Part shown: piece by piece, positions 1 to 9,342 of the stretch
Layout of the letters: each line of letters begins with the position of its first letter
Numbering within the stretch: the first letter of the stretch is position 1
Assembly (NCBI GenBank): GCA_003339605.1
Contig: QOVW01000071.1
Coordinates: 1-47,026, forward strand
DNA from: Spirobacillus cienkowskii
GTDB taxonomy: Bacteria > Bdellovibrionota_B > Oligoflexia > Silvanigrellales > Silvanigrellaceae
DNA length: 47,026 bases
Reading direction: 5' to 3'
Translations under genes and position numbers: made by a program
Notes under the pieces: model-generated
What the model saw: the letters and a program-made list of their open reading frames with translations, nothing else
Databases searched by the model: none
Told to the model about the DNA's origin: nothing

Positions 1-1
1 G

Positions 2-60
2 TAGCTCCTTTGTTAATTTGTTTTGACAAAAATTATTTAACAAATAGGAGCTATTTCTTC
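2..60 (+). terminator. Terminator-like imperfect hairpin at left edge
   Basis: An arm at 2-15 (tagctccttttgtta-like, reading tagctcctttgtta) pairs with 38-53 (taacaaataggagcta), leaving a 2-nt bulge and a long loop. The right arm is followed by a T-rich stretch at 54-60. This looks like the end of a transcription unit lying left of the window. The gene it would serve is not visible, so the assignment is tentative. Confidence 0.4.
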
Positions 61-90
61 AAGCCTCACAATAACTTTCTCAACTATTAA

Positions 91-507
91 CTGGCATTAA
101 TAGATGCTCGCTCTTTCAATGGTATTGTTATTCCAAGAACATCCCGAAATGCTTTTAAAAAAGCAAACGTTTTTCCACCTGGAATTATTAATGAAATAAA
201 CTACGTTAACGATATTCCGCCTGAATCAATTGTTGGCGTCTTTGATATAAACAGCAATAAATACGATTCCTTGATACTTAACAAATATTATACTCCAACA
301 CACAAAAGTTGCTATTTTGGTAGAGAAAGAAATTTATCAGAATTGATTGAGTTAATTAACACTTATAGTTCAGATAGAATGCAAAAAATGCATAAAGAAT
401 ATTTAAACAGTAAGTTACATAACCACAAGTTTCATTACTATGATTTTCATGAATCCAATGAATTTCTGGAAAGAACAAAAAAAAGTTGGTTTCAAAAATT
501 TTTTTAA
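91..507 (+). pseudogene. Hypothetical ORF without a visible start, probably decayed or 5'-truncated
   Basis: The frame is open from 91, just after an in-frame stop at 88-90, to the stop at 505-507. It contains no ATG or GTG in its first 60 codons; the first possible start is a TTG at 271 with no ribosome binding site. The upstream part nevertheless reads like real protein (LIDARSFNGIVIPRTSRNA, then a stretch rich in Asp, Asn and Tyr), so the coding frame probably extends above the TTG. The neighbouring frame at 41-97 is also open but has no start either. The C-terminal half is rich in Lys, His and Phe (ends SWFQKFF). I recognise no family. A remnant of a longer gene is the simplest reading; a small live gene starting at 271 (78 aa) is possible. 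Confidence 0.4.
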
Positions 508-611
508 AGTTAGCTTAAAACTATAAACAAAAAATAAATTAGTGCCCTTAGTTTTCTTAATCTATTAATTTCTGTACTCTAATTATGAAACTGTGAAATA
601 AGGAGTCAACA

Positions 612-1592
612 ATGAAATTATTAGTTTTTAGTAGCAAAAATTATGAAAAACATTATTTTAATACTGTAAATCAAAAATTCAAATTTGATATCAAATTTTT
701 AGAAACAAAACTCACACCAGAAACAGCGTTGTTGGCAAAAGGTTTTGAATGTATTTGTGCCTTTGTCAATGACTCCTTATCTCCTGAAACAATTCAAGTA
801 CTTCATCAAGTTGGCGTTAAACTCATTGCATTACGCAGTGCCGGGTTTAATCATGTGCATTTGGCCACTGCTAAAGAATTGGGTATTCCCGTTGTTCGCG
901 TTCCTGCTTATTCGCCACATGCCATTGCTGAACATACAGTTGCTCTATTGCTCTCTTTAAATCGCAAAATTCATAAAGCTTATAACCGTTCTCGAGAATT
1001 TAATTTTTCGCTTGAGGGTTTAATGGGCTACGACTTGTACCAAAAAACAATAGGTATCATTGGAACTGGAAAAATTGGACAAGTCATGGCTAAAATCATG
1101 AACGGTTTTGGATGCCGCGTTCTTGCCTATGACAAGCAACCGCAACCCAATTTAACTTATTTAAATTATTGCTCTCTAAGTGAATTGTATCAAAAATCAG
1201 ATATTATTTCACTTCATGTTCCATTAACTAAAGAAACACACCATTTGATCAATCGTGAAGCTATTAATCAAATGAAGCCAACAGTCACGCTAATTAATAC
1301 CAGTCGAGGGGCTATTATTGATACCAAAGCACTCATTTACGCCCTAAAAAATAATCTCATTAAAGGTGCATGTCTTGATGTTTACGAAGAAGAAGACAAT
1401 TATTTTTTTTCAGATTGTTCTGAAGAAGGAATTGCAGACGACAATCTTGCGCGATTGTTAACTTTTCCAAATGTTTTAATTACCGCCCACCAAGCTTTTT
1501 TAACAGACGAAGCAATGAGCCATATTGTCTCTACAACTTTAGAAAATATTCTGGAATATAAAAATGGTACAACTCTTACTAATGCCTTGTAA
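612..1592 (+). CDS. ldhA: D-lactate dehydrogenase (2-hydroxyacid dehydrogenase family)
   Basis: The 326-residue product matches the fermentative NAD-dependent D-lactate dehydrogenase, which reduces pyruvate to D-lactate in the cytoplasm and regenerates NAD+. The Rossmann motif GIIGTGKIG puts the GxGxxG at residues 151-156. The catalytic set is complete at the spacing of the E. coli enzyme: R232 (in NTSRG), E261 (in DVYEEE) and H293 (in TAHQAF). The substrate-side motif LRSAGFNHVHL lies near residue 75. The length is normal (E. coli LdhA has 329 residues). The ATG at 612 has a good AGGAG at 602-606. It stands 133 bases upstream of pgi and in the same direction, so glycolysis and its redox outlet sit side by side. 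Confidence 0.93.
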   Translation: MKLLVFSSKNYEKHYFNTVNQKFKFDIKFLETKLTPETALLAKGFECICAFVNDSLSPETIQVLHQVGVKLIALRSAGFNHVHLATAKELGIPVVRVPAYSPHAIAEHTVALLLSLNRKIHKAYNRSREFNFSLEGLMGYDLYQKTIGIIGTGKIGQVMAKIMNGFGCRVLAYDKQPQPNLTYLNYCSLSELYQKSDIISLHVPLTKETHHLINREAINQMKPTVTLINTSRGAIIDTKALIYALKNNLIKGACLDVYEEEDNYFFSDCSEEGIADDNLARLLTFPNVLITAHQAFLTDEAMSHIVSTTLENILEYKNGTTLTNAL

Positions 1593-1664
1593 ATTATCGC
1601 TTCTTTTTTTGTAAAAGACTCCTCCCATTGCCAAACCTAAAGTCATATGGGAATGATAAAGAAA

Positions 1665-1695
1665 GGAAAGAGTCCTAACATCTAATTCTCTTTCC
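1665..1695 (+). promoter_or_regulatory. Hairpin in the ldhA-pgi gap
   Basis: GGAAAGAG (1665-1672) and CTCTTTCC (1688-1695) form a perfect 8-bp stem with a 15-nt loop. It is followed by six A and five T residues and then the pgi ribosome binding site. It could be a weak terminator of ldhA or a leader structure of pgi; the sequence does not decide this. Confidence 0.3.
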
Positions 1696-1725
1696 AAAAA
1701 ATTTTTACTTCTGGAGTCGCATTTT

Positions 1726-3156
1726 ATGTCGAATGAAAAACGCCTTGTTCTTGATTGGACAAAAGTCCACGACGTCTTTCCGATAGAAAAACACTTGGCG
1801 CAAGAAACGAGCAATTTAATTTCTGCAAAAAATTCTTTGTTAATGGGCAAAGGCAAAAGCTCTGAATTTACGGGATGGGTTGATTATGCTGTTGATGAAT
1901 CCCCAAAAGTATTAACCTCAATAAAAAACACTGTCGAAACAATTTGTCAGCATTCTGATGCACTCGTTGTTATTGGTATTGGTGGCAGCTTACTTGGCAC
2001 TAAAGCTATGTATGAAGCATTAACGCACAGCTTTGCACCCATTCATCCAGAAACGTTGCACCGCAAACCAATTTTATTTTGGGCTGGACATCATCTCGCA
2101 ATTGACGAACTCGCAGAATTACTCGATGTTCTTGACCACTATACCCCAAGCTTACTTGTTGTTTCTAAGTCAGGAGGCACCACAGAACCCGCAATTGCGT
2201 TTCGTGTGCTAAAAAAATATATGGACGACAGGTTTGGTACTGACGAAGCCAAACACCGCATTTTTGCAATTACCGACCCAACCGAAGGCACTTTATTAAA
2301 AATTGCGAAAGAACAAAACTACACGCACTTTTCTATCCCTAAAAATATTGGTGGGCGATATTCTATTTTTACTCCTGTTGGTTTGCTCCCGCTTGCTGTT
2401 GCTGGTATTGCAGTTGAAGACTTTATTGCCGGTGCCCAACAAGCTTTTTATGATTGCACCACAGAAAAAAATCATTCCTTAGAAACCAATCCAGCACTAT
2501 GCTACGCGGGAATTCGCAATATTCTGTATGCAAACAAATTCAAAATTGAAGCTCTTTGTACATGGTCACCCAAAACAAGAGGCATTGCAGAATGGTGGAA
2601 GCAACTGTTTGGTGAAAGTGATGGAAAAGAAAATACTGGTATTTTTCCAACAAGCTGTAACTTTACCACCGATCTCCATTCTCTTGGACAATATTTTCAA
2701 GATGGTGAACGCCATTTATTTGCAACCCATTTAAAAATTCAAGATGAGTATTCGCTTTCAAAAGGATCGGTCAAAAGAAAGATTAAAATCCCTGACGCGA
2801 ATATCAATGATGGTTTTCAATTTATCACTGGCAAAGATATTTCTTATATTCAAAATGAAGCACAACTTGGCACATTTTTAGCACATTCCGACGGTAAAGT
2901 ACCAACCTTAGTTTGGGAAATTCCTGAACTAAACAGTTGGTGGCTCGGCTATTGGATGTATGTTAATATGTTAGCCTGTGGAATTGGTGGCTATGCCAGA
3001 GGGATCAATCCATTTGATCAACCAGGGGTTGAAGACTACAAAAATAACATGTTTGCCCTAATTGGAAAACCCAACTACGCTGAAAAAGCAGCCCAAATTC
3101 GAGGCCGACTCAGCTCAGGCAATCGATTACGCTCCCTTGGTTTAACGAGCAAATAA
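1726..3156 (+). CDS. pgi: Glucose-6-phosphate isomerase
   Basis: The 476-residue protein interconverts glucose-6-phosphate and fructose-6-phosphate. Sugar-phosphate isomerase motifs are clear: VIGIGGSLLG (residues 82-91), SKSGGTTEP (147-155), the GGRYSIFTPVGLLP segment, and the C-terminal NPFDQPGVEDYKNNM. It is shorter than the 549-residue E. coli form and closer to the compact bacterial type. The ATG at 1726 follows CTGGAGTCGC. The next gene begins 30 bases after the stop, so read-through into the MoxR-type ATPase gene is likely. Confidence 0.95.
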   Translation: MSNEKRLVLDWTKVHDVFPIEKHLAQETSNLISAKNSLLMGKGKSSEFTGWVDYAVDESPKVLTSIKNTVETICQHSDALVVIGIGGSLLGTKAMYEALTHSFAPIHPETLHRKPILFWAGHHLAIDELAELLDVLDHYTPSLLVVSKSGGTTEPAIAFRVLKKYMDDRFGTDEAKHRIFAITDPTEGTLLKIAKEQNYTHFSIPKNIGGRYSIFTPVGLLPLAVAGIAVEDFIAGAQQAFYDCTTEKNHSLETNPALCYAGIRNILYANKFKIEALCTWSPKTRGIAEWWKQLFGESDGKENTGIFPTSCNFTTDLHSLGQYFQDGERHLFATHLKIQDEYSLSKGSVKRKIKIPDANINDGFQFITGKDISYIQNEAQLGTFLAHSDGKVPTLVWEIPELNSWWLGYWMYVNMLACGIGGYARGINPFDQPGVEDYKNNMFALIGKPNYAEKAAQIRGRLSSGNRLRSLGLTSK

Positions 3157-3186
3157 GCGCCTTCACTCAAACGTTAAGGAAAATCA

Positions 3187-4089
3187 ATGAGCGTACAAAT
3201 TCAATTTGATCAGAACACAGAAAATGTTCAATTGGGCAATATTTCAGTCAGACTGTCTAAAGAATACAATGTTAACGCAAATTGGCTGGGTCATGAGCAT
3301 GCGTCGCATCAATTGCGCGCAGCATGGCTGCGTTTTTCAGATGATGATATGCCCATGAACCCACGACTTATTGGAAAGCCTGGAGTTGGCAAAACAACAT
3401 TGGCAGTATCGATCGCAAGAGAACTGAATTACCCTACCTTTTTAATGCAAGGGACAAGCGACACAAGACCCGACGACTTAATTATTACCCCTGTTATCAC
3501 TGAAGGGAAGCAAATTTCGTATGTTGCAAGTCCGCTTGTGACTGCAATGCTTGTGGGTGGCGTATGCATTCTTGACGAAGGCAACCGCATGTCCGAAAAA
3601 AGTTGGGCCAGTCTTGCGTCTTTACTCGATCACAGGCGTTACGTGGATTCTGTTATTGCTGGAATTCGCATACACGCCCATAAAGAATTTCGGTTTGTGA
3701 CAACCATGAATGACGATTCCAGTGTATACGATTTGCCCGAATATATTCAAAGTCGTCTTAATCCACAAATTTTTCTTGATTTTGCAGACATAGAAACAGA
3801 AGCACGCATTATTCGTTATGCTGTTCCTTACATTGAAGACAATTTACTCAGTCTTTTGGTTAATTTTTTAGCCATATCTCATAGATATGAAGAAAACTAT
3901 TCTGTACGAGACGGCATTCAAATAGCCAAATATGCACAGAGATTGCGATCTTTAAATAAAGAACTCACCCTCCCCAAAGCACTTAAATCAAGTGTATTTG
4001 CAATTTTAGGAGAAGATGCTTTAAAATATTTTCCACAAGATGAATCTCAGCTTAACTTAACAGCGAAACACAATTTAAGACCTGTTTAA
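3187..4089 (+). CDS. MoxR-like AAA+ ATPase (AAA_5 type)
   Basis: A 300-residue single-domain AAA+ ATPase. Walker A is GKPGVGKTT (63-71), Walker B is CILDEG with D130 and E131, the sensor-1 Asn is N175 in FVTTMND, and a probable arginine finger is R190 in YIQSRL. The sequence is of the MoxR/CbbQ/NorQ kind, chaperone-like ATPases that usually work with a partner encoded next door and often insert metals or remodel complexes. Here the next gene starts 17 bases downstream and encodes a 716-residue protein, the obvious partner candidate. The ATG at 3187 follows TAAGGAAAATCA. No von Willebrand A protein, the usual MoxR partner, is visible in the window. Confidence 0.85.
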   Translation: MSVQIQFDQNTENVQLGNISVRLSKEYNVNANWLGHEHASHQLRAAWLRFSDDDMPMNPRLIGKPGVGKTTLAVSIARELNYPTFLMQGTSDTRPDDLIITPVITEGKQISYVASPLVTAMLVGGVCILDEGNRMSEKSWASLASLLDHRRYVDSVIAGIRIHAHKEFRFVTTMNDDSSVYDLPEYIQSRLNPQIFLDFADIETEARIIRYAVPYIEDNLLSLLVNFLAISHRYEENYSVRDGIQIAKYAQRLRSLNKELTLPKALKSSVFAILGEDALKYFPQDESQLNLTAKHNLRPV

Positions 4090-4106
4090 ATAAGAAGCAA
4101 AAACGA

Positions 4107-6257
4107 ATGACAACCAAAAATCGAGAACAGCCAAATCTCATAAAATTATCAAAATATTTAAACTTTGTTTTTGATAAAGAACAGTTAAATAATATAAAAG
4201 AAGAAGATAATTTTTTAGGCTGGGAATATAGTGTTGGTAAAATTGAAATGCCTGCTTTAAAAAAAATTTTTTCAAATAATGAAATTATTTTTTTTCCGGT
4301 TACAAAAGCTAATTTACAAGAAAACTGTATAATTAAAAATCTAACAAAGTTAAAAGAAACAAAAAATATTTTTAATAATTCTCATATTCTTATAGATTGG
4401 CCAGAAGAATTTCAACCAAATATAAATCAAATTATCAAAAGCTTTCCTCACTGTATCACAGCCACTCCCGAACTAATTAAATCGCAAAATTCTATAGAGA
4501 ATTTAAAAGAACAAAACTTAATAGAGCAAATTGAAAAAAATCCTATTTGTTTTTTTGAACCCTTCGACACAAGAAGACATTTTCTTCATGCATTTTATGA
4601 ACAAAATATAAGTATCCAATGCATTGGGAGCGTAGAAAGTTATTTGCAATGGAATTTATATCTTCAAACCATTTCTGAAAATTATCTTCCACCTGAGCTT
4701 TTAGTCTCTGGAGCATTAACCACTTGGATTCAAAAAAATTTAGAAATAGAAATTACAAATATTTTAAAAAGAAACATATTTTTACAAAAAAATCTTTTTG
4801 ATTCTGTTAAAAACATAATTAAATTTATTCAAAAACACCCTCATCAAAAAATTATAATTGTATGCGGTTATGAACTAATTAAAACAATTAACTTTATTTT
4901 AAAGAAACAAAAAATAGAAATAGAAAAATTACTAAGTAATGTTATTTCTTTAAAAAATTCAAAATCTAAAAATAATTTAAAACAATTTAAAATTTACCAA
5001 ACTTCATATGAAACTTTTTCAGAATATATGAACTTAACAGGTTTTTTTGCCAAAGATCTTCTTGAAGAAAAAAATTATATTCTAAGTTGGATTCAATTCG
5101 CACAAAAAAGTTATGCTGCAGCTTTTATAAGAACAGCAGCAAAGTATGCGGAATGGACAAAACTCGAAATCAACGCAAGTCAAGAACGTGATTTTTTTAG
5201 ATTTTCTTACAGACTTGCCCTTGATAGAAATATGTTATTTCCTTGTATTTTTGATATTCTTCTTGCCGCTAAAGCTGTTGTTGATTCAAATTTTGCATTT
5301 GAACTATTTAAAGAATGCAAGGACATTCCAACCAATCCAATTTATTCGTCATCATTAGAAACGCTTCACCTACCTTTAAATCAATTTTTTAATAAAACTG
5401 CAAAAGTAAGCTTAGAAAAGTTTGAAACTATTCAAAGTCAAAAAAAATTTTCAAAAACTAAAATACAATCTATTAATAAATTGCCACTGAATAAAAATAT
5501 AGAACCTGTTAGTGAAGAGAAATATGCTAACAATAGCTGGGTTCACGACGATCACCCTTATTCGTGTTCATTCCCAAGTGAAGATATTTTTATGGAAAAA
5601 CTTGCTCTTAATATTAAAAAAAATATGCAACATAAAATTCGCTCCCAAGAAACAGTATTTTTAGAATTGCAAGCAGATTTTTGTGATGGTCTTGATATTC
5701 GGGAGACAATAAGAAATTGGCATAAAGAAAAAATTATCATTAAAGATTGTCTTCATACAGCAAAAGCAGATATAGGTACTGTGGTGTTTAGTTTTGCAGA
5801 CTCTTCTAAAGATTACGAATATTCTTGGCGTTCATTTTGGCTTGCAGAACAACACGATGATAGCAACTTGATGTTTTATGCTACACCTTTCAAAAACAAT
5901 TTAATTGGTCCTGGCATTGCTAAAAGTGAATTTGGTGGTTTTGCAGTGATGCCTTTGCCCAGTGCAATAGAAAATCCTTGGAATAATCCTTATATTCAAC
6001 ACCATGCACGAAATTTTACAGAATGCTTAATTTTAGCAGGAGCGCTCTCAACAAATCATAAAAGTCTTTTATTTATTTCTAATCACCCACCCTCACAACG
6101 AATTGCAAAAATTTTAAAACAAAGTAGAAAAAACATCATTTATGCCAAACTAGATGAGTTTTCTCAAGAAGATATTCGAATGGTTCGCACATTTCATATT
6201 TTAGCAGAAGCCGGCGTGCGTAATTATGCTCAAAAATATATAAGAAAGGATTCATAA
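4107..6257 (+). CDS. Large protein of unknown function, probable partner of the MoxR-like ATPase
   Basis: I do not recognise this 716-residue protein with certainty. Its N-terminal part has alternating strands and helices: IIFFPVTKAN (60-69), HILIDWPEEF (93-102), ICFFEPFDTRRHFLHAF (147-163), then a basic helical region and KIIIVCGYELIKTI (248-261). From memory this order (FFPV..., ILIDxP..., a helix, IIxVCGxE) resembles DUF5682 proteins found beside MoxR ATPases, but no search was possible. The helical middle (about 330-400) has SYAAAFIRTAAKYAEW. The C-terminal 230 residues look like another folded domain (VVFSFADSSKDYEYSW, then GGFAVMPLPSA). No MIDAS motif (DxSxS), signal peptide or transmembrane segment is seen. 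The gene is richer in A and T than its neighbours in its first 1.4 kb. A 4-base gap leads to the M16 peptidase gene. Confidence 0.6.
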   Translation: MTTKNREQPNLIKLSKYLNFVFDKEQLNNIKEEDNFLGWEYSVGKIEMPALKKIFSNNEIIFFPVTKANLQENCIIKNLTKLKETKNIFNNSHILIDWPEEFQPNINQIIKSFPHCITATPELIKSQNSIENLKEQNLIEQIEKNPICFFEPFDTRRHFLHAFYEQNISIQCIGSVESYLQWNLYLQTISENYLPPELLVSGALTTWIQKNLEIEITNILKRNIFLQKNLFDSVKNIIKFIQKHPHQKIIIVCGYELIKTINFILKKQKIEIEKLLSNVISLKNSKSKNNLKQFKIYQTSYETFSEYMNLTGFFAKDLLEEKNYILSWIQFAQKSYAAAFIRTAAKYAEWTKLEINASQERDFFRFSYRLALDRNMLFPCIFDILLAAKAVVDSNFAFELFKECKDIPTNPIYSSSLETLHLPLNQFFNKTAKVSLEKFETIQSQKKFSKTKIQSINKLPLNKNIEPVSEEKYANNSWVHDDHPYSCSFPSEDIFMEKLALNIKKNMQHKIRSQETVFLELQADFCDGLDIRETIRNWHKEKIIIKDCLHTAKADIGTVVFSFADSSKDYEYSWRSFWLAEQHDDSNLMFYATPFKNNLIGPGIAKSEFGGFAVMPLPSAIENPWNNPYIQHHARNFTECLILAGALSTNHKSLLFISNHPPSQRIAKILKQSRKNIIYAKLDEFSQEDIRMVRTFHILAEAGVRNYAQKYIRKDS

Positions 6258-6261
6258 AAAA

Positions 6262-7716
6262 ATGTCTCTTAATTTTTTGTTACTGAAGCAAAACTTAAAA
6301 CTTCGCGCATGTGTTTTGGCTTCTTTAGCATGTTTCTTTACTGTACAAACATCGCATAGCAGCACAAACTTAACCCCTAAGCTGAATCAAACTGCTTACA
6401 TTATACCTGGGGCTAAAACACAAGCTTTTCAATATCATTTTCCAAATGGACTTCGCCTTATTGTAGTTCCAGACAACCGCAACCCTATTGCCACTATTCA
6501 TTTTATGCTTGATGCGGGCAGCAATAGAGAAACTAAGGGAACAACTGGCCTAGCCCATTTTTTTGAACATATGATGTTTAGAAAAACCGTAGGGGCTCCT
6601 GAAGGAAATTATGATCGAGTTTTAAACTCAGTTGGTGGATCTGGCAATGCTGGAACAAACGACTCTTTTGTCACCTATTTTACAACATTCCCTGCTCCTG
6701 CTCTCGAAACAATGCTCAAACTTGAATCCGAACGATTTAAACACCTCGATCTCGCAGAGCCTTATTTTTCAATCGAAAAAGGAGCCGTCATCTCAGAAAG
6801 AAAACTTCGAGTTGAAAACGATCCTTTAGCCAGAAGTCAAGAATTTCTGCGTGCCATTACAGAACGCGGGACTTCAATGGAATGGCTTACCATTGGTACT
6901 AAAAAAGATGTTCAAGACATGAAAATTGAAGCTGCAAAAAAATTTTATGAAGGCTTTTACACCCCAGACAATACATTACTTGTAATTGGTGGTCCCTTTG
7001 AACACAAAGACGTGGCAAATTTAGTCAATAAATATTTTGGCGACTGGAAAGGAAAATTAAAAACACAACACACTAAACTTCCTGCAGATTATTTTACGAG
7101 AGATCTCAATAAAAAATTTATTTGTAGTGCTCCCATCATGACCAAACGCTTTCGCTTTGTTTATCCATCAAGTCACTTCGATTTAAAATCAATTATTTAT
7201 TCTATTATCTTTCAATCCCTTCTTGATGATCATGCTAACGGAACATTTGAAAGACGACTTGTCAAAGAAAATCTCGCAACTGATTTTCTTTTTTATAAAA
7301 CATATTGGCAAAATCAAAGTTACCCCATTGTTGCAACGTTTTCTTTGTCTAAAAACCAATCATTTGAAGAGGTACAAAAATTTTGGGAAAAGGGAATTGA
7401 TGAAGTACTAAACAAACCTCTAACTACAAAAATCAAAAAACAAATTTTAAAACAACTTGCTGTTAACAATGCAGAAACAGCAGAACGCATGACAGCATTA
7501 ACAAATACTATTTTAGATAATACATTCTTTTTAAAAAACTTTAACGCAGTTGGAACAGCCGAAAAAATTGCAGAAGCAGCAACAACAGAATCTTTAAGAC
7601 AATGGATTAAAGAAAATTTAGGAAAACATAAATATTATATAACAGGCATTGTGCCACAAGAAGAAGCGATTAGTTGTCAAGACTTTTTTAACGATTTTAA
7701 AAAATCACACAAATAA
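6262..7716 (+). CDS. Exported M16 family zinc peptidase, active type
   Basis: The 484-residue product starts with a basic stretch and a hydrophobic core (about residues 13-28, ACVLASLACFF) consistent with a signal peptide, so it should act in the periplasm. The inverted zinc motif HFFEH is at 99-103, and the third ligand is E179 (GAVISERK), 76 residues downstream as in pitrilysin-type enzymes. The peptidase half is followed by a second M16-like half without a zinc site. The next gene, 16 bases on, encodes a paralogue without HxxEH; such pairs are known to form heterodimers in which one subunit is catalytic. The physiological substrate is not indicated. Confidence 0.9.
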   Translation: MSLNFLLLKQNLKLRACVLASLACFFTVQTSHSSTNLTPKLNQTAYIIPGAKTQAFQYHFPNGLRLIVVPDNRNPIATIHFMLDAGSNRETKGTTGLAHFFEHMMFRKTVGAPEGNYDRVLNSVGGSGNAGTNDSFVTYFTTFPAPALETMLKLESERFKHLDLAEPYFSIEKGAVISERKLRVENDPLARSQEFLRAITERGTSMEWLTIGTKKDVQDMKIEAAKKFYEGFYTPDNTLLVIGGPFEHKDVANLVNKYFGDWKGKLKTQHTKLPADYFTRDLNKKFICSAPIMTKRFRFVYPSSHFDLKSIIYSIIFQSLLDDHANGTFERRLVKENLATDFLFYKTYWQNQSYPIVATFSLSKNQSFEEVQKFWEKGIDEVLNKPLTTKIKKQILKQLAVNNAETAERMTALTNTILDNTFFLKNFNAVGTAEKIAEAATTESLRQWIKENLGKHKYYITGIVPQEEAISCQDFFNDFKKSHK

Positions 7717-7732
7717 ATAAGGAAAATTTGGA

Positions 7733-9319
7733 ATGCAGTTTCTCAAACATTATTTTTTAATAAAAACATTCAAAATTTTTTCTGTTTCTGTTGGTTCATG
7801 GATTTTTGCAACAACTTCTTTTGCCCAAGACTCATTGCAAACAAATCGTCCTGTCATTTTTACCAAACCTACAGAACTCAATTGGCGCTCAATAACTTGG
7901 CCTAGTGTTAATTATGTTCGTATTCCCATAGATGGTGGTGCTGCGATCTACACTTTGCCCAGCGAGTCTGCACTTAAGTTTAAAATTAATCTCGTTTTTC
8001 CTAGCAATGTTTACTCACTAAAACAAGAGGAACGCACAGCATTTGGAGCCTTAACGGATTTATTGGTTTTTGGTGGCAGTGGTAACATGAGCTATGATGC
8101 CTTTCAAAATTATATCACTGAACATGGAATAAACTTAAAAACAGGACTTACTCCACAAGGTCAGCTATTTATTACAGCTGATGCATTATCAACTGATTTT
8201 CCTAAAGTGATTGAACTCATTGCAAACGTCATTCTAAAGCCTCGCTTTGAAAAAAATGCTCTGCCTCTATGGAAACAACAGGCAACCGATTCTTTTAGAA
8301 AATTACTCGACTCTAACACCCCAGATAAACAAATGCGTTTTATTGATCAACAGGCAATTGAGTTAATTTTTGGAAAAACTCATTACTTTGCAACAGCAAT
8401 TGCAAGAAACTCTCCTAAAAAAATTAATGCCGTTACTTACGATAAAATTAAAGAAATTTACGCAAAAGTGGTTAGCAAAAATGGGCTAAATCTCTTTGTT
8501 TCAGGTAATTTTAATCAAAAAGATATAGAGTCAATAAAAAAACTTGTGACAAAAATTCCTTACAAAGAACCGTCAATCACAACCTGGCTTCCTTCTCGTG
8601 ACGTTGTTGAGAACACAATGCATTCTATTAGAACAGAAATCGTCACAAAAGCAGATATGTCGCAATCTTTAATTAGTCTTCGTTACTATTTTCCAAAACT
8701 TGGTAAACTCAATTCACTGGAGCAAGTGCAATTTACTATTTTAGAAGAGATTTTTTCTGCAACAGGCGGAGTTGTCGGCAATGACCGTTTTTCTAAAGCG
8801 CTACGAGCAGATTCTGGTATTAGTTATTCTCCCCACGCCTTTTTCAACGCTACGTATCTCTATCCAAACACAGACGTTGGGATGTTTGCCTTGTCGTTTC
8901 AGAGTCCTAATGAACGCGTTGCTGAGGCAGTTCAGATAGCGACAAAAACCTGGAATGAATTTATTGAAAAAGGCGTAAACCAAGAAGAACTTGACAATAC
9001 CCGAACATCTTTAATGAATAGAATGCTTGCAACAGAACAAACTATTTTTAATAAAAGCGACGAATTGATGCTTCAAATTAACAAAGGCCTACTACCAAAC
9101 ATCAATCCTATTGAAATGGCTTTATCTAAACTTGATAAACAAAGAAGTCTCAATGAGATCAATGCAATATTAAAAAAATTACGTCAGGAAGCAGTTTTTC
9201 CGGTTCTCATAATTATGGGAAATCCTCCTGAACAACAAATTGAGTTGATTAAAAAAATTGACAACATTAAAATTATAAATATTAATAAATTAGAGGCGTT
9301 AACCAAACACTATTTTTAA
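7733..9319 (+). CDS. Exported M16 family peptidase-like protein, zinc site absent
   Basis: 528 residues with an N-terminal signal peptide (basic start, hydrophobic stretch at about 15-29, ending TTSFAQ). The fold is M16, with strand-helix blocks such as FKINLVFPSNV and AFGALTDLLVFGG, but where the active sister has HFFEH this protein reads LTDLLVF, so it cannot bind zinc in the usual way. It is therefore most likely the non-catalytic partner of the preceding enzyme, like the alpha subunit in mitochondrial processing peptidase-type pairs. An AAGGAAAATTTGG site precedes the ATG at 7733. Confidence 0.88.
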   Translation: MQFLKHYFLIKTFKIFSVSVGSWIFATTSFAQDSLQTNRPVIFTKPTELNWRSITWPSVNYVRIPIDGGAAIYTLPSESALKFKINLVFPSNVYSLKQEERTAFGALTDLLVFGGSGNMSYDAFQNYITEHGINLKTGLTPQGQLFITADALSTDFPKVIELIANVILKPRFEKNALPLWKQQATDSFRKLLDSNTPDKQMRFIDQQAIELIFGKTHYFATAIARNSPKKINAVTYDKIKEIYAKVVSKNGLNLFVSGNFNQKDIESIKKLVTKIPYKEPSITTWLPSRDVVENTMHSIRTEIVTKADMSQSLISLRYYFPKLGKLNSLEQVQFTILEEIFSATGGVVGNDRFSKALRADSGISYSPHAFFNATYLYPNTDVGMFALSFQSPNERVAEAVQIATKTWNEFIEKGVNQEELDNTRTSLMNRMLATEQTIFNKSDELMLQINKGLLPNINPIEMALSKLDKQRSLNEINAILKKLRQEAVFPVLIIMGNPPEQQIELIKKIDNIKIININKLEALTKHYF

Positions 9320-9342
9320 CCAAAAAAGAGGAACGCGTTTCT

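Noticed and set aside
5558-5740. Small minus-strand frame within the 716-aa gene
   Set aside because: Reverse-strand shadow with no SD and no conserved feature.
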